From the NCBI RefSeq assembly GCF_021391495.1, contig NZ_CP090063.1:3658001-3722000 (forward strand): a stretch of 64,000 nt of DNA, given 5' to 3'. Below are positions 33,972 through 43,025 of the stretch, one piece after another; within the stretch, counting starts at the first letter, position 1, and every line of letters starts with the position of its first letter. This DNA comes from Amycolatopsis acidiphila (GTDB taxonomy: Bacteria > Actinomycetota > Actinomycetes > Mycobacteriales > Pseudonocardiaceae). The position numbers were made by a program, and so were the translations under genes. The notes beneath the pieces are model-generated. The model was not told the DNA's origin and did not search any database. It saw nothing but the letters and a program-made list of their open reading frames with translations.

Positions 33972-35471
33972 ATGGAAGACAGAGGCACTGCCCTGGACCG
34001 GTCGTGCGAGGTGCTGGTGGTCGGTGCTGGGCCGACCGGGCTGACTGCGGCGTGCGAGCTGGCGCGCCGTGGGATCGAGGTGGCCGTGGTGGATGCCGCC
34101 GAAGGACCGTTCCCGGGATCGCGGGGCAAGGGGTTGCAGCCGCGCAGCCTCGAGGTGCTGGACAACCTGGGCATCGCGGGCCGGTTGATCGCCACGGGAC
34201 GGTTCCGGATGCCGCTGCGGTTCTTCCGGTCGGTGACCAGCTATCAGGACATCGACCTCAGCGGTGGTGCCGAACCCGGTCCGGACAGCCCGTACGCCCG
34301 GACACTGCTGATCCCGCAGTGGCGGGTCGAGCAGACACTGCGGGACCTGCTGGCCGACTGCGGTGTGCGGGTGGCCTGGGCTGCCCGTGTGACCGGGCTG
34401 GCGCAGGACGACAAGGGTGTCGTGGTCGACCTCGCGGACGACAGCCGCGTGCTGGCGCGGTATGTGATCGGCGCGGACGGCGGCTCCAGCACGGTGCGCA
34501 AACTGGCCGGGTTCACGTTCCTGGGCGAGATCGACGAGGACGAGCAGATGCTGCTCGCCGATGTACGGCTGGACGGGCTCGACCGGGACTTCTGGCGGAT
34601 CTGGAACCGTGCGGGCGGTGGGTCGCTGGCGCTGTGCCCGCTGCCGGCCACCGACACGTTCCAAGTGCAGGCGTCGCTGCCTCCTCGGGCCGCCACCCCG
34701 CCCACTGTGCCTGCCTTGCAAGAGATCGTCGACGAGGTTCTCGGGGACGGCGTGGTGCGGTTGCGGGAGGCGAGCTGGCTGTCGCGGTGGCGGCTGAACG
34801 TCCGCATGGTGGACCGGTACCGGACCGGGCGGGTGTTCCTCGCCGGCGACGCCGCCCACGTGCACTCCCCGGCCGGCGGCCAAGGCATGAACACCGGCAT
34901 CCAGGACGCGGCCAACCTCGGCTGGAAGCTCGCCGCCGTGCTCCGCGGCGCCGAGCCCGCGCTGCTGGACACCTACCAGGCCGAGCGACTGCCGATCGCT
35001 GCGGCCATGCTCGGCCTGACCAACCGGATCATGGGCCAGCAACCCGGTGCCCACGGCACGGACCAGGACGAGCTGCTCCAGATGGGCATCACCTACCGGG
35101 GCGGCCCGCTGGCACTCGGCCACTGCGCGGCGGGCCCGCAACCCGGCGACCGTGCCCCGGACGCACCATGTCAGCTCCCTGGGGGACGGCCCGTCCGCCT
35201 GTTCGACCTGCAACGGGGTGGGCGGTGGACCCTCTACCGCTTTCCCCGTAGCGCAAGCCCAATACTGACCGATCCATCCACAATGGTCATTTACGACATC
35301 GGCCGGGACATTGTCGACCAAGACGGCCACATCCACGACGCCTACCAGCCCGGCGACAACGAACTGATCCTCGTCCGCCCCGACGGCCACATCGGTCTCC
35401 GCAGCACCGATCCCGCCGCCGTGCGCTCATACCTCACCGGTGTTGCGTTGACAACGCGTCCACTCTCCTGA
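33972..35471 (+). CDS. FAD-dependent monooxygenase, phenol hydroxylase-like class A
   Basis: A 499-residue flavoprotein hydroxylase. The FAD ADP-binding motif is VVGAGPTGLTAACELARRG (15-33), the DG motif is GADGGSSTVRKLAG, and the ribityl-binding GDAAHVHSPAGGQGMNTGIQD lies near residue 294. A C-terminal thioredoxin-like extension (residues about 400-499) puts it in the PheA/MhpA/rifampicin-monooxygenase type group. It hydroxylates aromatic compounds with NADPH and O2. Control by the adjacent TetR points to an inducible detoxification or catabolic role. ATG 33972 has a weak ribosome-binding site, so the transcript may be nearly leaderless. Confidence 0.9.
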   Translation: MEDRGTALDRSCEVLVVGAGPTGLTAACELARRGIEVAVVDAAEGPFPGSRGKGLQPRSLEVLDNLGIAGRLIATGRFRMPLRFFRSVTSYQDIDLSGGAEPGPDSPYARTLLIPQWRVEQTLRDLLADCGVRVAWAARVTGLAQDDKGVVVDLADDSRVLARYVIGADGGSSTVRKLAGFTFLGEIDEDEQMLLADVRLDGLDRDFWRIWNRAGGGSLALCPLPATDTFQVQASLPPRAATPPTVPALQEIVDEVLGDGVVRLREASWLSRWRLNVRMVDRYRTGRVFLAGDAAHVHSPAGGQGMNTGIQDAANLGWKLAAVLRGAEPALLDTYQAERLPIAAAMLGLTNRIMGQQPGAHGTDQDELLQMGITYRGGPLALGHCAAGPQPGDRAPDAPCQLPGGRPVRLFDLQRGGRWTLYRFPRSASPILTDPSTMVIYDIGRDIVDQDGHIHDAYQPGDNELILVRPDGHIGLRSTDPAAVRSYLTGVALTTRPLS

Positions 35472-35481
35472 AGGAGTGTCG

Positions 35482-35775
35482 GTGATCACCATCGCCGTCA
35501 TTCTCGCCGGCACGCGTCCGGGCCGGGCCGGCGCTTCCGTCGCCCCCTGGCTCGTGGCCGAGGGCGCCCGAGATGAACGCGCCCGCTTCGAGTTGCTCGA
35601 TCTGGCCGAGATCGCATTGCCGCCGCTGAACGAACCGGCTCCACCGGCAACAGGCAGTTACCTGATGCCGCACACCCAAGACTGGGCGAAAACTGTCGCC
35701 CGGTTCGACGGATACCTCATCGTCACCCCGGAGTACAACCGCTCGTTCCCCGGAACCCTCAAGCGCGCCGTTGCC
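35482..35775 (+). pseudogene. N-terminal fragment of NADPH-dependent FMN reductase
   Basis: GTG at 35482 follows AAGGAG by five bases. The protein begins VITIAVILAGTRPGRAG, the FMN phosphate-binding loop, and reaches VTPEYNRSFPGTLKRAV, the second flavin motif (PEYNxSxPGxLK). Then the similarity stops, about 90 residues short of a normal ~190-residue enzyme. The sequence after about 35775 belongs to a different gene. It starts 10 bp after the monooxygenase stop and was presumably its flavin-reductase neighbour before a deletion. A truncated product may still be translated. Confidence 0.72.
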
Positions 35776-35806
35776 GGGGGCATCACGCTGGTTCTACCGT
35801 GCAGGG

Positions 35807-36262
35807 GTGGTCTTCCCGGCACCTGCGACAGCTCCGCGGTGGATGCTGCTGTCCGTGCTGGCATTAGCCGTAATCGGGATGCACAGCCTGGTGACCACCC
35901 ACAACGCGCACGCGTCCGATGGATGGTCGGGGATGGTCGGCACGTCTGCGGAGGCGGCGTTCAAACCGGTCGCACCCGTCGCGGGACCGATTGCCGGCCA
36001 GGAGACGGTCGAGACGGATAACGAGTGCTGCCCGGACCACCACTCCGGTCCCTCCGGCCATGGCCACGACCTGCTTCACCTGTGCCTGGCCGTGCTGGCT
36101 GCCCTCGCCGGGCTGGTGCTCGGGTGGCTGTCGTGGCAACGAGGTCAGACCACGACCCCTCACTGCGACCCGATCCGCGCCGTGACCAGCGCCGGCCGCG
36201 GACCACCTCGCATCCGCTCCTCCAACGAGTTGTTCTCCTCGCTCTGCGTGCTGCGGCTGTGA
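35807..36262 (+). CDS. DUF6153-like small membrane protein
   Basis: About 151 residues. A transmembrane helix (WMLLSVLALAVIGMHSLV) is followed by a His-rich outer segment (CCPDHHSGPSGHGHDLLHLC) and a second helix (LAVLAALAGLVLGWL). This layout is that of DUF6153 proteins, which I associate with actinobacterial DUF305 genes; one lies 80 bp downstream. The His/Cys segment suggests metal binding, perhaps copper. The start is uncertain: GTG 35807 or ATG 35843. It may be expressed from the truncated flavin-reductase leader. Function is unknown. Confidence 0.65.
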   Translation: MVFPAPATAPRWMLLSVLALAVIGMHSLVTTHNAHASDGWSGMVGTSAEAAFKPVAPVAGPIAGQETVETDNECCPDHHSGPSGHGHDLLHLCLAVLAALAGLVLGWLSWQRGQTTTPHCDPIRAVTSAGRGPPRIRSSNELFSSLCVLRL

Positions 36263-36342
36263 CAGGACCAGTGCGTGCGTCTGTGCGCGCACTTCGCATG
36301 TCCTGCACCGAAATATCACCAGCTCGCTAAGGATGTAAACCC

Positions 36343-36960
36343 GTGATGACCAGGAAGACCCTGGTCGGGATGGCTCTGGCCGTCCTGACCCTCGGCGCCG
36401 TGCTCGCCGGATGTGGCGGCGGCACCACCACCGGCCACGACATGAGCAGCATGAGCGGCTCGGCCACGAAAGCGCCCGCCGCCGGGCAAGGCGATCACAA
36501 CCCGGCCGATGTCGCCTTCGCCCAGCAGATGATCCCGCACCACCAGCAGGCCCTGGACATGGCCAAGCTCGTGTCCAGCCGGACGACGAACACCAAGGTC
36601 GTCGACTTGGCCGGCCGCATCGAGAAGGCACAAGATCCCGAGATTCAGCAGATGACCGGTTGGTTGAGCACTTGGGGCGCCGCGGCGAACGGCATGAACA
36701 TGCCGGGTATGACCAGCGGCCAGCCGATGCCCGGCATGATGAACTACACCGACATGACCAAGCTGCAGGGCATGAAGGGCGCCGAGTTCGACCGGATGTG
36801 GCTGCAGATGATGATCCGGCACCACCAGGGCGCCATCGACATGGCCAAGACCGAACTGGCACAAGGCAGCAACACCGACGCCAAGACCCTGGCCCAGAAG
36901 ATCATCGACGGCCAGCAGGCGGAGATCACCGAAATGAACGGACTGCTCGGCCAGGACTGA
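36343..36960 (+). CDS. DUF305 lipoprotein
   Basis: A 205-residue secreted lipoprotein. A signal peptide ends in the lipobox LAGC (about residue 23). A Met/His-rich linker (GHDMSSMSG) is followed by two DUF305 ferritin-like halves marked by MIPHHQQALDMAK and MMIRHHQGAIDMAK, and by Met-rich loops (MNMPGMTSGQPMPGMM). The paired His and clustered Met residues are typical of periplasmic or cell-surface copper-binding proteins. It forms a likely two-gene unit with the DUF6153-like gene. A strong terminator follows at 36978. Confidence 0.88.
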   Translation: MMTRKTLVGMALAVLTLGAVLAGCGGGTTTGHDMSSMSGSATKAPAAGQGDHNPADVAFAQQMIPHHQQALDMAKLVSSRTTNTKVVDLAGRIEKAQDPEIQQMTGWLSTWGAAANGMNMPGMTSGQPMPGMMNYTDMTKLQGMKGAEFDRMWLQMMIRHHQGAIDMAKTELAQGSNTDAKTLAQKIIDGQQAEITEMNGLLGQD

Positions 36961-36977
36961 GCAACAGCCGCACCGGG

Positions 36978-37006
36978 TGGGGGATCCCGCAATGCGGGAT
37001 CCCCCA
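36978..37006. terminator. 13-bp hairpin terminator
   Basis: TGGGGGATCCCGC (36978-36990) and GCGGGATCCCCCA (36994-37006) form a perfect 13-bp stem with an AAT loop, 17 bp after the DUF305 stop. Confidence 0.8.
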
Positions 37007-37031
37007 GCCCCTGGTCAGCACAAGTCCCGGA

Positions 37032-37250
37032 TCAGGTCGCGGCCTCGTGACGGTCGGCCGGGTTCTCCGCTGCCGCGGACGCCTTGGCGTGGCCCCGTCG
37101 ACGGCGCCGGAGGGCACCGCGACGGCGAGAGGCCATATGGCCCACAACCACGTGAACGCCGACCGTGATGACCTTCATCAGGATGACCGCCAAGACGATG
37201 TTGGTTCCCCAGTTGGCCCACGGCGAGTCCCAGTGCGCCGCCGAGCAACC
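37032..37250 (-). pseudogene. Possible remnant of a small membrane protein
   Basis: The minus-strand frame ending at 37032 reads WANWGTNIVLAVILMKV, ITVGVHVVVGHMASRR and then a very basic, Ala-rich tail. It is a plausible single transmembrane helix with a cytosolic positive tail. No good start codon exists, and the upstream part has no hydrophobic or conserved character, so it is probably the 3' end of a broken gene. I do not recognise the family. Confidence 0.35.
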
Positions 37251-37307
37251 CGACGTGCACGACGATGGCCCCCAGCCCGTATAGCGATCAGCCAGGGCGC
37301 AGGCGGA

Positions 37308-38495
37308 TCATGCGCGGGCTCCGGTCCGCGCACCCGCCACGACCAGCCCGGCGACCATCAGCAGGACGGCCAGGCCGAGGAAGCCGGCGTTGAGAGTCGC
37401 CGTTACGGCGATCGCGCCGACCAGCAGCGGGCCGCCCGCGTCGCCGAGTTCACGGCCGACTTCGGCGGCACCCATGGTCTGCCCGAGCCGCTCCTGCGGG
37501 GTGACCGCGGCGAGGTGCGCGAACCCGAGCGGCGTGGCCAGCCCCACGCCGACCCCAACGGCCACCGCCGCCGCCAGAACCCCAGCGACACCAGGGACCA
37601 GCGCGGCCAGCACCATCCCGGTGGCCGCCAACCCGAGCCCACCGGCCATGCCGGCGCCGTCACGCAGGCGCCCGGCGTCGCGGGCGCGGCCGGACCACGG
37701 CTGCACCAGTGCGGAACACAATGCCAGCAGCGACACAGCCGCGCCCGTGACCAACGGCGTCAACCCGGCCGCCGCGCCGGCCACGGGCAGGAATCCCACC
37801 CCGACCGCCAGCGCCGCGGTCGTCGCGGCGAGAGTGGCGGTGGGGCGCAGGAAGCTCGGTCGGGCCAGGCGGCGGGCCAGGTCGACCACGGTCTGGCGGG
37901 TGCGCGGCAACGGTGGCGCCGCGGGCACGACCAGCATGGCCCAGCCGGTGACGGCCAGCGCGAGCACCGCGAGGGTGCCGAACAGCAAGGGAAATCCGCC
38001 GAGGGTGATCAAGACGCCGCCCAGCAGCGGACCGAGGGTGTAGCCGATGCTCTTCCAGGCGCCGTAGCCGCCGAAGGCCCGTCCCCGGCGCTTCGCCGGG
38101 GACAGTCGCGCGACGAGCGCTCCGGCGGCGGGGGAGAACGCCGCGGCGGCAGCACCCTGGCCAAGCCGCGCCAGCCCGACCACGGCCGGGTTTCCGGCAA
38201 TGACGAAGGCAGCAGACGCGAGGGCGAAGGCGACGAGACCACCGAGCAGCACCGGGCGGGGGCCGATGCGGTCGGCCAGCGAGCCGAACACGGGTTTGAG
38301 GATCACTTCGGCGCCGTCGTACACCGCCAGCAGCATCCCCAAGGTGAGCAGGGAGGCGTGCTCACCGTGGGTATAGGCGCCGAGGCTGGCGGCGATGCTG
38401 TGCGCCCCGAACGCGGTCACGAATCCGGTCGCGTACAACGGCCGCAGCTGTGCGGCCGAGCCGTTGGAGGTCTGCTCAGGCGACTCAGCGCTCAC
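37308..38495 (-). CDS. MFS transporter
   Basis: A 395-residue major facilitator protein with about 12 transmembrane helices. The loop 2-3 signature is GSLADRIGPRPVLLGG, and the proton-linked drug-exporter-like motif GARLGQGAAAAAFSPAAGALVARL-type falls in helix 4-5. It is probably an efflux pump. Its start overlaps by 4 bp (ATGA-type) the stop of a frameshifted PAP2 gene, which follows a frameshifted chrB gene on the same strand. The three were therefore likely one operon, of which only this gene remains intact. The substrate is unknown; chromate or another oxyanion is a guess from the chrB context. Confidence 0.87.
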   Translation of the reverse strand: MSAESPEQTSNGSAAQLRPLYATGFVTAFGAHSIAASLGAYTHGEHASLLTLGMLLAVYDGAEVILKPVFGSLADRIGPRPVLLGGLVAFALASAAFVIAGNPAVVGLARLGQGAAAAAFSPAAGALVARLSPAKRRGRAFGGYGAWKSIGYTLGPLLGGVLITLGGFPLLFGTLAVLALAVTGWAMLVVPAAPPLPRTRQTVVDLARRLARPSFLRPTATLAATTAALAVGVGFLPVAGAAAGLTPLVTGAAVSLLALCSALVQPWSGRARDAGRLRDGAGMAGGLGLAATGMVLAALVPGVAGVLAAAVAVGVGVGLATPLGFAHLAAVTPQERLGQTMGAAEVGRELGDAGGPLLVGAIAVTATLNAGFLGLAVLLMVAGLVVAGARTGARA

Positions 38496-39175
38496 CGGTC
38501 GGTGTCTTCCGAGGCAAGCCTGCCTGCGAATAACGCAGGACGAGCGCCGCCGTCACCGGAGCCCACCATCGGCTCCACCGCGGCCGCCGGAGAACGCGGT
38601 GCGGTGGGGAACGCCGGCCGCAAGGAGGTGCGCTCGGCGAACTCGACCAGCCGCACCAGGAGCCGATGCACCAGCCAAAACCCGAGCAGGCTGACCACCA
38701 CGCCCACCAGCAGCCCGGCAACCACATCCTGGGGGTAGTGCGCGGCGACGTAGACGCGGGAGAACCCCATCACGACTGCGGCCAACGCGGCGAGCCAGCC
38801 GAGGCGCCGACTGACCGGGAACAGCCCCGCCGAGACGCCCCCGCCAGCACCGCGTGATCACTCGGGAACGCCGGATCGTGGCTGTGCTGAGCCAGCACGA
38901 GAATGTTCTGCAGCGCGGTGTATGGGCGCGGCTCACTGACCACGGCCGAGAGCGGCTGATTCACCCCCAGCGCAGCCAGCATCCCCAGCGGCGCCCACAC
39001 CGCTGCCGCCATCCGCGCCGGATTCGCCTGCTGACGCGCCGACCACCACCCGGCCACCATCAGCGCGGCGAACACCGCGATCTCGTCATTGGCGTAGCTC
39101 AAGACAATCCTGTGCAGCCACGGCGTCGCGCGCCAGGTCGTTGATGACCTGGAACAGGTGCGTATCGATGTTCAC
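38492..39175 (-). pseudogene. PAP2 family phosphatase with two frameshifts
   Basis: Three frames must be joined. From GTG 39175 comes a helix (IDTHLFQVINDLAR). From about 39130 TPWLHRIVLSYANDEIAVF leads to the PAP2 motifs SEPRPY and PSDHAVLAG. After a shift in the C5 run at 38838-38842 (G5 on the coding strand) the third motif SRVYVAAHYPQDVVAG and the tail follow. All PAP2 catalytic motifs are present, so the breaks are recent or are sequence errors. The normal product is a membrane phosphatase of about 225 residues acting on lipid phosphates. Confidence 0.78.
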
Positions 39176-39204
39176 TCGTGGTCCTCGGGCCGATGGTCGG
39201 TGGG

Positions 39205-39750
39205 TCACATTTGGCGCAGGGCTTGGAAACCTGCTCGGTGTAGTCGGCCAGCCGCTCGGTACAGTGCTTGAGCCGTTGCTCCGCGTCGGGGGCCGAGGGC
39301 GCGCCGAAGACATCACGTGCCTCAGGTCGCGATGCCAGCGCCGCAACCGCTCCGGGCTCTGCTCCTGTTCTTCCAGTTCGGCCATGGTGAACTTGCCGTT
39401 GCGGATCTCCTCGTCGATCTCGGCATCGAACTTGCCACAATCGGCCAGGAACTCCGTCCATTCCGCCTCCCGACCGGCGGTGAACAGCCCCTCCAGCCGC
39501 GCTCCGTCGGATTCGGCGCGCCCAGCTGTGCCCAAAACGACCACTTCGCCTTCACCGCGCCGGGCCAGTCCGATCACCCGGGCGACCCCTCGGCGAACAC
39601 CAGCACGTTGAGCACCGCCCAGGTGCCCTGCCCCAACGACAGCGCCCCGATCCGGCGCAACTCCCGCCACACCGCCACTCGATGCCGCGACGGCTCTGCC
39701 GGCACCTGCACCACCAGCACCAACCACTGTGCGGCCTTCTGCTTGGCCAC
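39205..39750 (-). pseudogene. ChrB-like protein with three single-base frameshifts
   Basis: Starting at GTG 39750 the pieces are KAAQWLVLVVQVPAEPSRHR and LSLGQGTWAVLNVLVFAEG. After a missing G at about 39586-39589 comes VARVIGLARRGEGEVVVLG through FTMAELEEQEQSPERLRRWH. After a second shift near 39322 comes ARDVFGAPSAPDAEQRL and LADYTEQV. A third shift in a T run near 39227 restores FQALRQM and TGA at 39205. Together these make a full-length ChrB N-terminal-type protein, known from chromate-resistance regulation. Each break is explained by one lost base, so the gene may be recently dead or mis-sequenced. Confidence 0.8.
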
Positions 39751-40645
39751 ACAGGAGAACGTATCACCAGTTACAAACACTGTGGTGTGCTGAAGCCAGA
39801 GCCGCGAGGCTCCGACCGCAGAGATCCCTTCGAGCATCGACCGGACTTGGGGCAGCTTCGCCCGAGCATCAGCACCGGTCCGCTGTTGTCGCCGTTGACG
39901 GTGCCGCGGGGTGGAGGTGGGGCGAAAACGAAGCCGCCGTCGTGGAGGGTAAGGCCAGCCCGATCCGATCGGCCTTGAACATTCGGACATCAACTTCCGC
40001 TGTCTGCGGCCAACTCGGGTTGAGCTGGCAGTCCTGGACCTGGCTGGTTCCGCTTGGACCCAAGCGGAACCAGAGGGTCCGTCTTCAGCCGGAACCGGCA
40101 GCAGCGGCGTCGCGGAGCAGGCAGAGAAATGCCGGCCAGTGCAGAAGTTGTGAACAGGCGACGTCAGAAGCTCGGCTTGGTGGCCACTCGGAACAATGCG
40201 AGACGGCTGATTGCCCCAGGCTGGGTGATCTGCCGCACAACCGTCGGCGGGTGTGGCCATCGCTCGCGGCCGCTTGCCGGCCAGCTGCACGGGCCTCGCT
40301 GAAGCTCCGGCTTGGAGCTCGCCCAGTCAAGTGGGCGGATTGCGGATCACGGTCGATCCCGGTTCGGCGCCCCGAAACCATGATCCTCGGCGCCGCGAAT
40401 CCGGACATTTGGCTCTCAACGATCTTGATCAACGGTTGCGGTAACTCGGATCCGCAGGTCAGGGTTGTGGTGTTCCGAAGGGGAGTAGCCCGCAAGTCCA
40501 CTGTCGACACACTGAGAACCCGTTCTCCGGCAGCGGCACCCGCACTCGATGGGTGGGCGAGACCTTCGGCCGGTTGATCATGCCTGGCCGAGACCCCTGG
40601 ACGTCGCGGCACGGCCTGCGCGCGTCCAGGAAGGAACCTGCACCC
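39751..40645. other. Long gene-poor stretch with one hairpin
   Basis: Nearly 900 bases without a convincing gene on either strand; the open frames are low-complexity GC shadows. A perfect 12-bp inverted repeat CTGGTTCCGCTT/AAGCGGAACCAG (40044-40055 and 40062-40073, 6-base loop) is the only structured element noticed. The last ~100 bases must contain the antiporter promoter. Decayed sequence related to the chrB side is possible, but nothing was recognised. Confidence 0.45.
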
Positions 40646-41902
40646 ATGATGGCCACCAAGTTGCTGCGTCCTATCGGGATGTGCGTCGCCCTTGTCGTCC
40701 CGGCCCTCGTCCTGCGACTCATCGGCGCGCAACCGACGCCGGTGATCGGGCTGGTGTTGTTCGGGATGGCGGTGGTCGCCGCGTCGTTCGTTCTGGCCTG
40801 GGCTGCCGAGGCCGCGCAGGTCGACATCTCCGGCGGGCTGGCGATCGCGATCCTCGCGGTCATCGCCGTGCTGCCCGAGTACGCGGTCGATCTGTACTTC
40901 GCCTACACCGCAGGGTCGAACCCGGATTACGTCGCCTACGCTGCGGCCAACATGACCGGCTCCAACCGCCTCCTGCTCGGCCTCGGCTGGTCCTTGGTCG
41001 TGCTGATCGGCCTCGCGATCGCGAGAAAACGCACCGGGAAGACCGTGCGCGAGCTGACACTGGAATCCCCCTACCGGGTGGAGCTCGGGTTCCTCGCCAT
41101 TGCGTCGGTCGTCGCGTTCGTCATTCCGGTGACCGGGCAGATCTCGCTGCTGTTCGGCTTCGCGCTGCTCGGGTTCTTCGTGTTCTACCTGTGGAAGGTC
41201 TCGCGCGCCGAAGTCGGGGAGCCGGACCTGGCGGGCCCGGCCGCGACGATCGGTGCCCTGCCCAAGCGCGTCCGCCGGATCCTGGTGGTGGCGCTGTTCG
41301 TCTTCGCCGCCGCGGTCATCCTCGCCTGCGCCGAACCGTTCGCGCACAACCTGATCACCGCCGGCACCCAGCTCGGGATCGACCAGTTCCTCCTCGTGCA
41401 GTGGCTCGCCCCGCTGGCCTCGGAGGCACCCGAGTTCATCGTGGCGATCCTGTTCGCCGTCCGCGGCAAAGGCGACGCCGCGATCGGCACCCTGATCTCC
41501 AGCAAGGTCAACCAGTGGACCCTGCTCGTCGGCAGCCTCCCGCTCGCCTACCTGCTCGGCGGCGGGGGCGGCGCCCTGCACCTGGACGCCCGGCAGGTCG
41601 CAGAGTTCCTGCTGACTGCGACGCAGACTCTGCTCGGCGTCGCCGCGCTGCTGGCGCTGCGGTTCCCGCGCTGGTCGGCCTGGACGCTGCTCGGGCTGTT
41701 CGCGGTCCAGTTCGCGCTGCCCGGCCAGACCGCCCGCTACGTCCTGGCCGCGATCTACGCGGTCATCGCACTCGCGGCGCTGATCCGCAACCGCCGGTAC
41801 ATCCTGCCCACCCTCGCAGCCCCGTTCCGCCGGGCATCCGACGACGGCGAGGACGAGCACGATCCGACCGCGTCGGACATCGCGGCCACGGCTGGTCGCT
41901 GA
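40646..41902 (+). CDS. Sodium/calcium exchanger-type (CaCA) cation antiporter
   Basis: A 418-residue membrane protein with about 11 transmembrane helices. It carries two alpha repeats, AVLPEYAVDLYFAYTAG...NMTGSNRLLLGLGW and APLASEAPEFIVAILFAVRGKGDAAIGTLISSKVNQWTLLVG, which hold the acidic residue and Asn/Ser of the cation site in NCX-like exchangers. The first repeat departs from the usual GNxxPEL pattern. The start is ATG 40646 or the adjacent ATG 40649, after AGGAAGG. It probably exports Ca2+ (or another cation) against Na+ or H+. It is a stand-alone gene; no regulator or riboswitch was recognised upstream. Confidence 0.86.
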   Translation: MMATKLLRPIGMCVALVVPALVLRLIGAQPTPVIGLVLFGMAVVAASFVLAWAAEAAQVDISGGLAIAILAVIAVLPEYAVDLYFAYTAGSNPDYVAYAAANMTGSNRLLLGLGWSLVVLIGLAIARKRTGKTVRELTLESPYRVELGFLAIASVVAFVIPVTGQISLLFGFALLGFFVFYLWKVSRAEVGEPDLAGPAATIGALPKRVRRILVVALFVFAAAVILACAEPFAHNLITAGTQLGIDQFLLVQWLAPLASEAPEFIVAILFAVRGKGDAAIGTLISSKVNQWTLLVGSLPLAYLLGGGGGALHLDARQVAEFLLTATQTLLGVAALLALRFPRWSAWTLLGLFAVQFALPGQTARYVLAAIYAVIALAALIRNRRYILPTLAAPFRRASDDGEDEHDPTASDIAATAGR

Positions 41903-41999
41903 GACACGCTCACGTCGAAGCGACCACCCTCACGTTCGTCCCCGCGGCAACGGCAGGCTCGCCGGTGGCGCGGACCGCACCACCAGACAGCACAACCCG

Positions 42000-42154
42000 C
42001 CAGGACCGATGACGAACTCAGCCGTGCTTTCCTGCAGGAATTACGCGACGTGCTACCGACGCGGTTGCTCACGGCTGCTGCACGGCGCAGTCCACGCTAC
42101 CTCGACCACGGGCGGCCCGAGCTGCCCACGCCGTGGCGGTACGGTCGCTGGTGA
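42000..42154 (+). pseudogene. C-terminal coding remnant of unknown origin
   Basis: The plus-strand frame ending at TGA 42152-42154 gives RTDDELSRAFLQELRDVLPT, RLLTAAARRSPRY and LDHGRPELPTPWRYGRW. Its amino-acid balance is that of a real soluble protein end, unlike the neighbouring frames. No start codon or ribosome-binding site precedes it, and the antiporter stop is only about 100 bp upstream. It lies in an otherwise empty 328-bp gap between the antiporter and the VIT1-type gene. I do not recognise it. Confidence 0.35.
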
Positions 42155-42230
42155 GACTTCGATTTAGGACGTCCGTGCCGAGCGAAACGACCGGCCAGCC
42201 CCCCTAGCTCGACGACGATGGAGGGCGTCG

Positions 42231-42974
42231 TCAGGCCACGGGCGCTCCGATGAGCTGACCGATGCCGTAGGTGACGGCGACGGCGAGCGCGCCGAGGACG
42301 AGCTGGCGCAGCCCGGAATGCAGCAAGGGGCGGCCGGTGAGCTTGCCGACGGTCATGCCGCCGGCCAACAGCGCAATGCCGGTCACCACCAGCGAGACAA
42401 TCAGGGTGCTGGCGCCGAGAAGGTAGGGCAGCAGTGGCAGAAGCGCGCCGATCGAGAACGCGGCGAACGACGCACCGCCCGCGAGCAGGGCCGAGGGCAG
42501 ATCCTGGGGATCGACGCCGAGCTCGTCGCGGGTGTGCAGCCGCAGATCCTGTTGGGGATCACGGGCTACTGCTTCGGCCATCCGGCGGGCCGTCTCGTTG
42601 TCCGCGCCGTAGCCGATGAACCGGTCGACCAGCTCGTCGTGCTCCTGCTGCGGGTAGCGCGCATGCATCTCCGCTTCCAGCGCGACCTCGGCGTGCACGA
42701 GCTCGTTTTGGTTGGTGACCGAGACGTACTCGCCGGCGCCCATGGAGAATGCCCCGGCGACCAGTCCGGCCAGGCCGGTGAGCACGATCGTGTGCGGCGC
42801 GACACCCCCGCCGCCCACACCGGCGATCAGGGCGGCGTTGGTGACCAAACCGTCAACGGCGCCGAACACGGTCGGGCGCAGCCAGCCGCCGGAGACGTCA
42901 CGGTGACGATGGGCGGCCCAGGTCGTGGCAGCCGACCGGCCAGGGCGGCGTTCGGCGCCGGAATTCGTTGTCAC
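42231..42974 (-). CDS. VIT1/CCC1-family metal transporter
   Basis: A 247-residue membrane protein with five predicted helices. VFGAVDGLVTNAALIAGVGGGG in helix 1 and AGAFSMGAGEYVSVTNQNEL in helix 2 are diagnostic. The cytosolic metal-binding domain follows with its Glu/Met/His residues (HAEVALEAEMHARYPQQEHDEL). The family moves Fe2+ or Mn2+ out of the cytosol. The ATG start at 42974 is used. It is a monocistronic leftward gene; a small hypothetical gene on the same strand ends 52 bp upstream. Confidence 0.9.
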   Translation of the reverse strand: MTTNSGAERRPGRSAATTWAAHRHRDVSGGWLRPTVFGAVDGLVTNAALIAGVGGGGVAPHTIVLTGLAGLVAGAFSMGAGEYVSVTNQNELVHAEVALEAEMHARYPQQEHDELVDRFIGYGADNETARRMAEAVARDPQQDLRLHTRDELGVDPQDLPSALLAGGASFAAFSIGALLPLLPYLLGASTLIVSLVVTGIALLAGGMTVGKLTGRPLLHSGLRQLVLGALAVAVTYGIGQLIGAPVA

Positions 42975-43025
42975 CCTCCGAGTCTGGTCGACCCGACCGC
43001 AGGCTGCCTGTCGAGACGTCCGCGA

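Noticed and set aside
36411..38738. 775-codon plus-strand frame over DUF305 and the MFS gene
   Set aside because: It crosses a terminator and two real genes on both strands; no motif found.
40085..41860. 591-codon minus-strand open frame over the cation antiporter
   Set aside because: It is antisense to a clearly conserved antiporter, with no domain and shadow-type composition.
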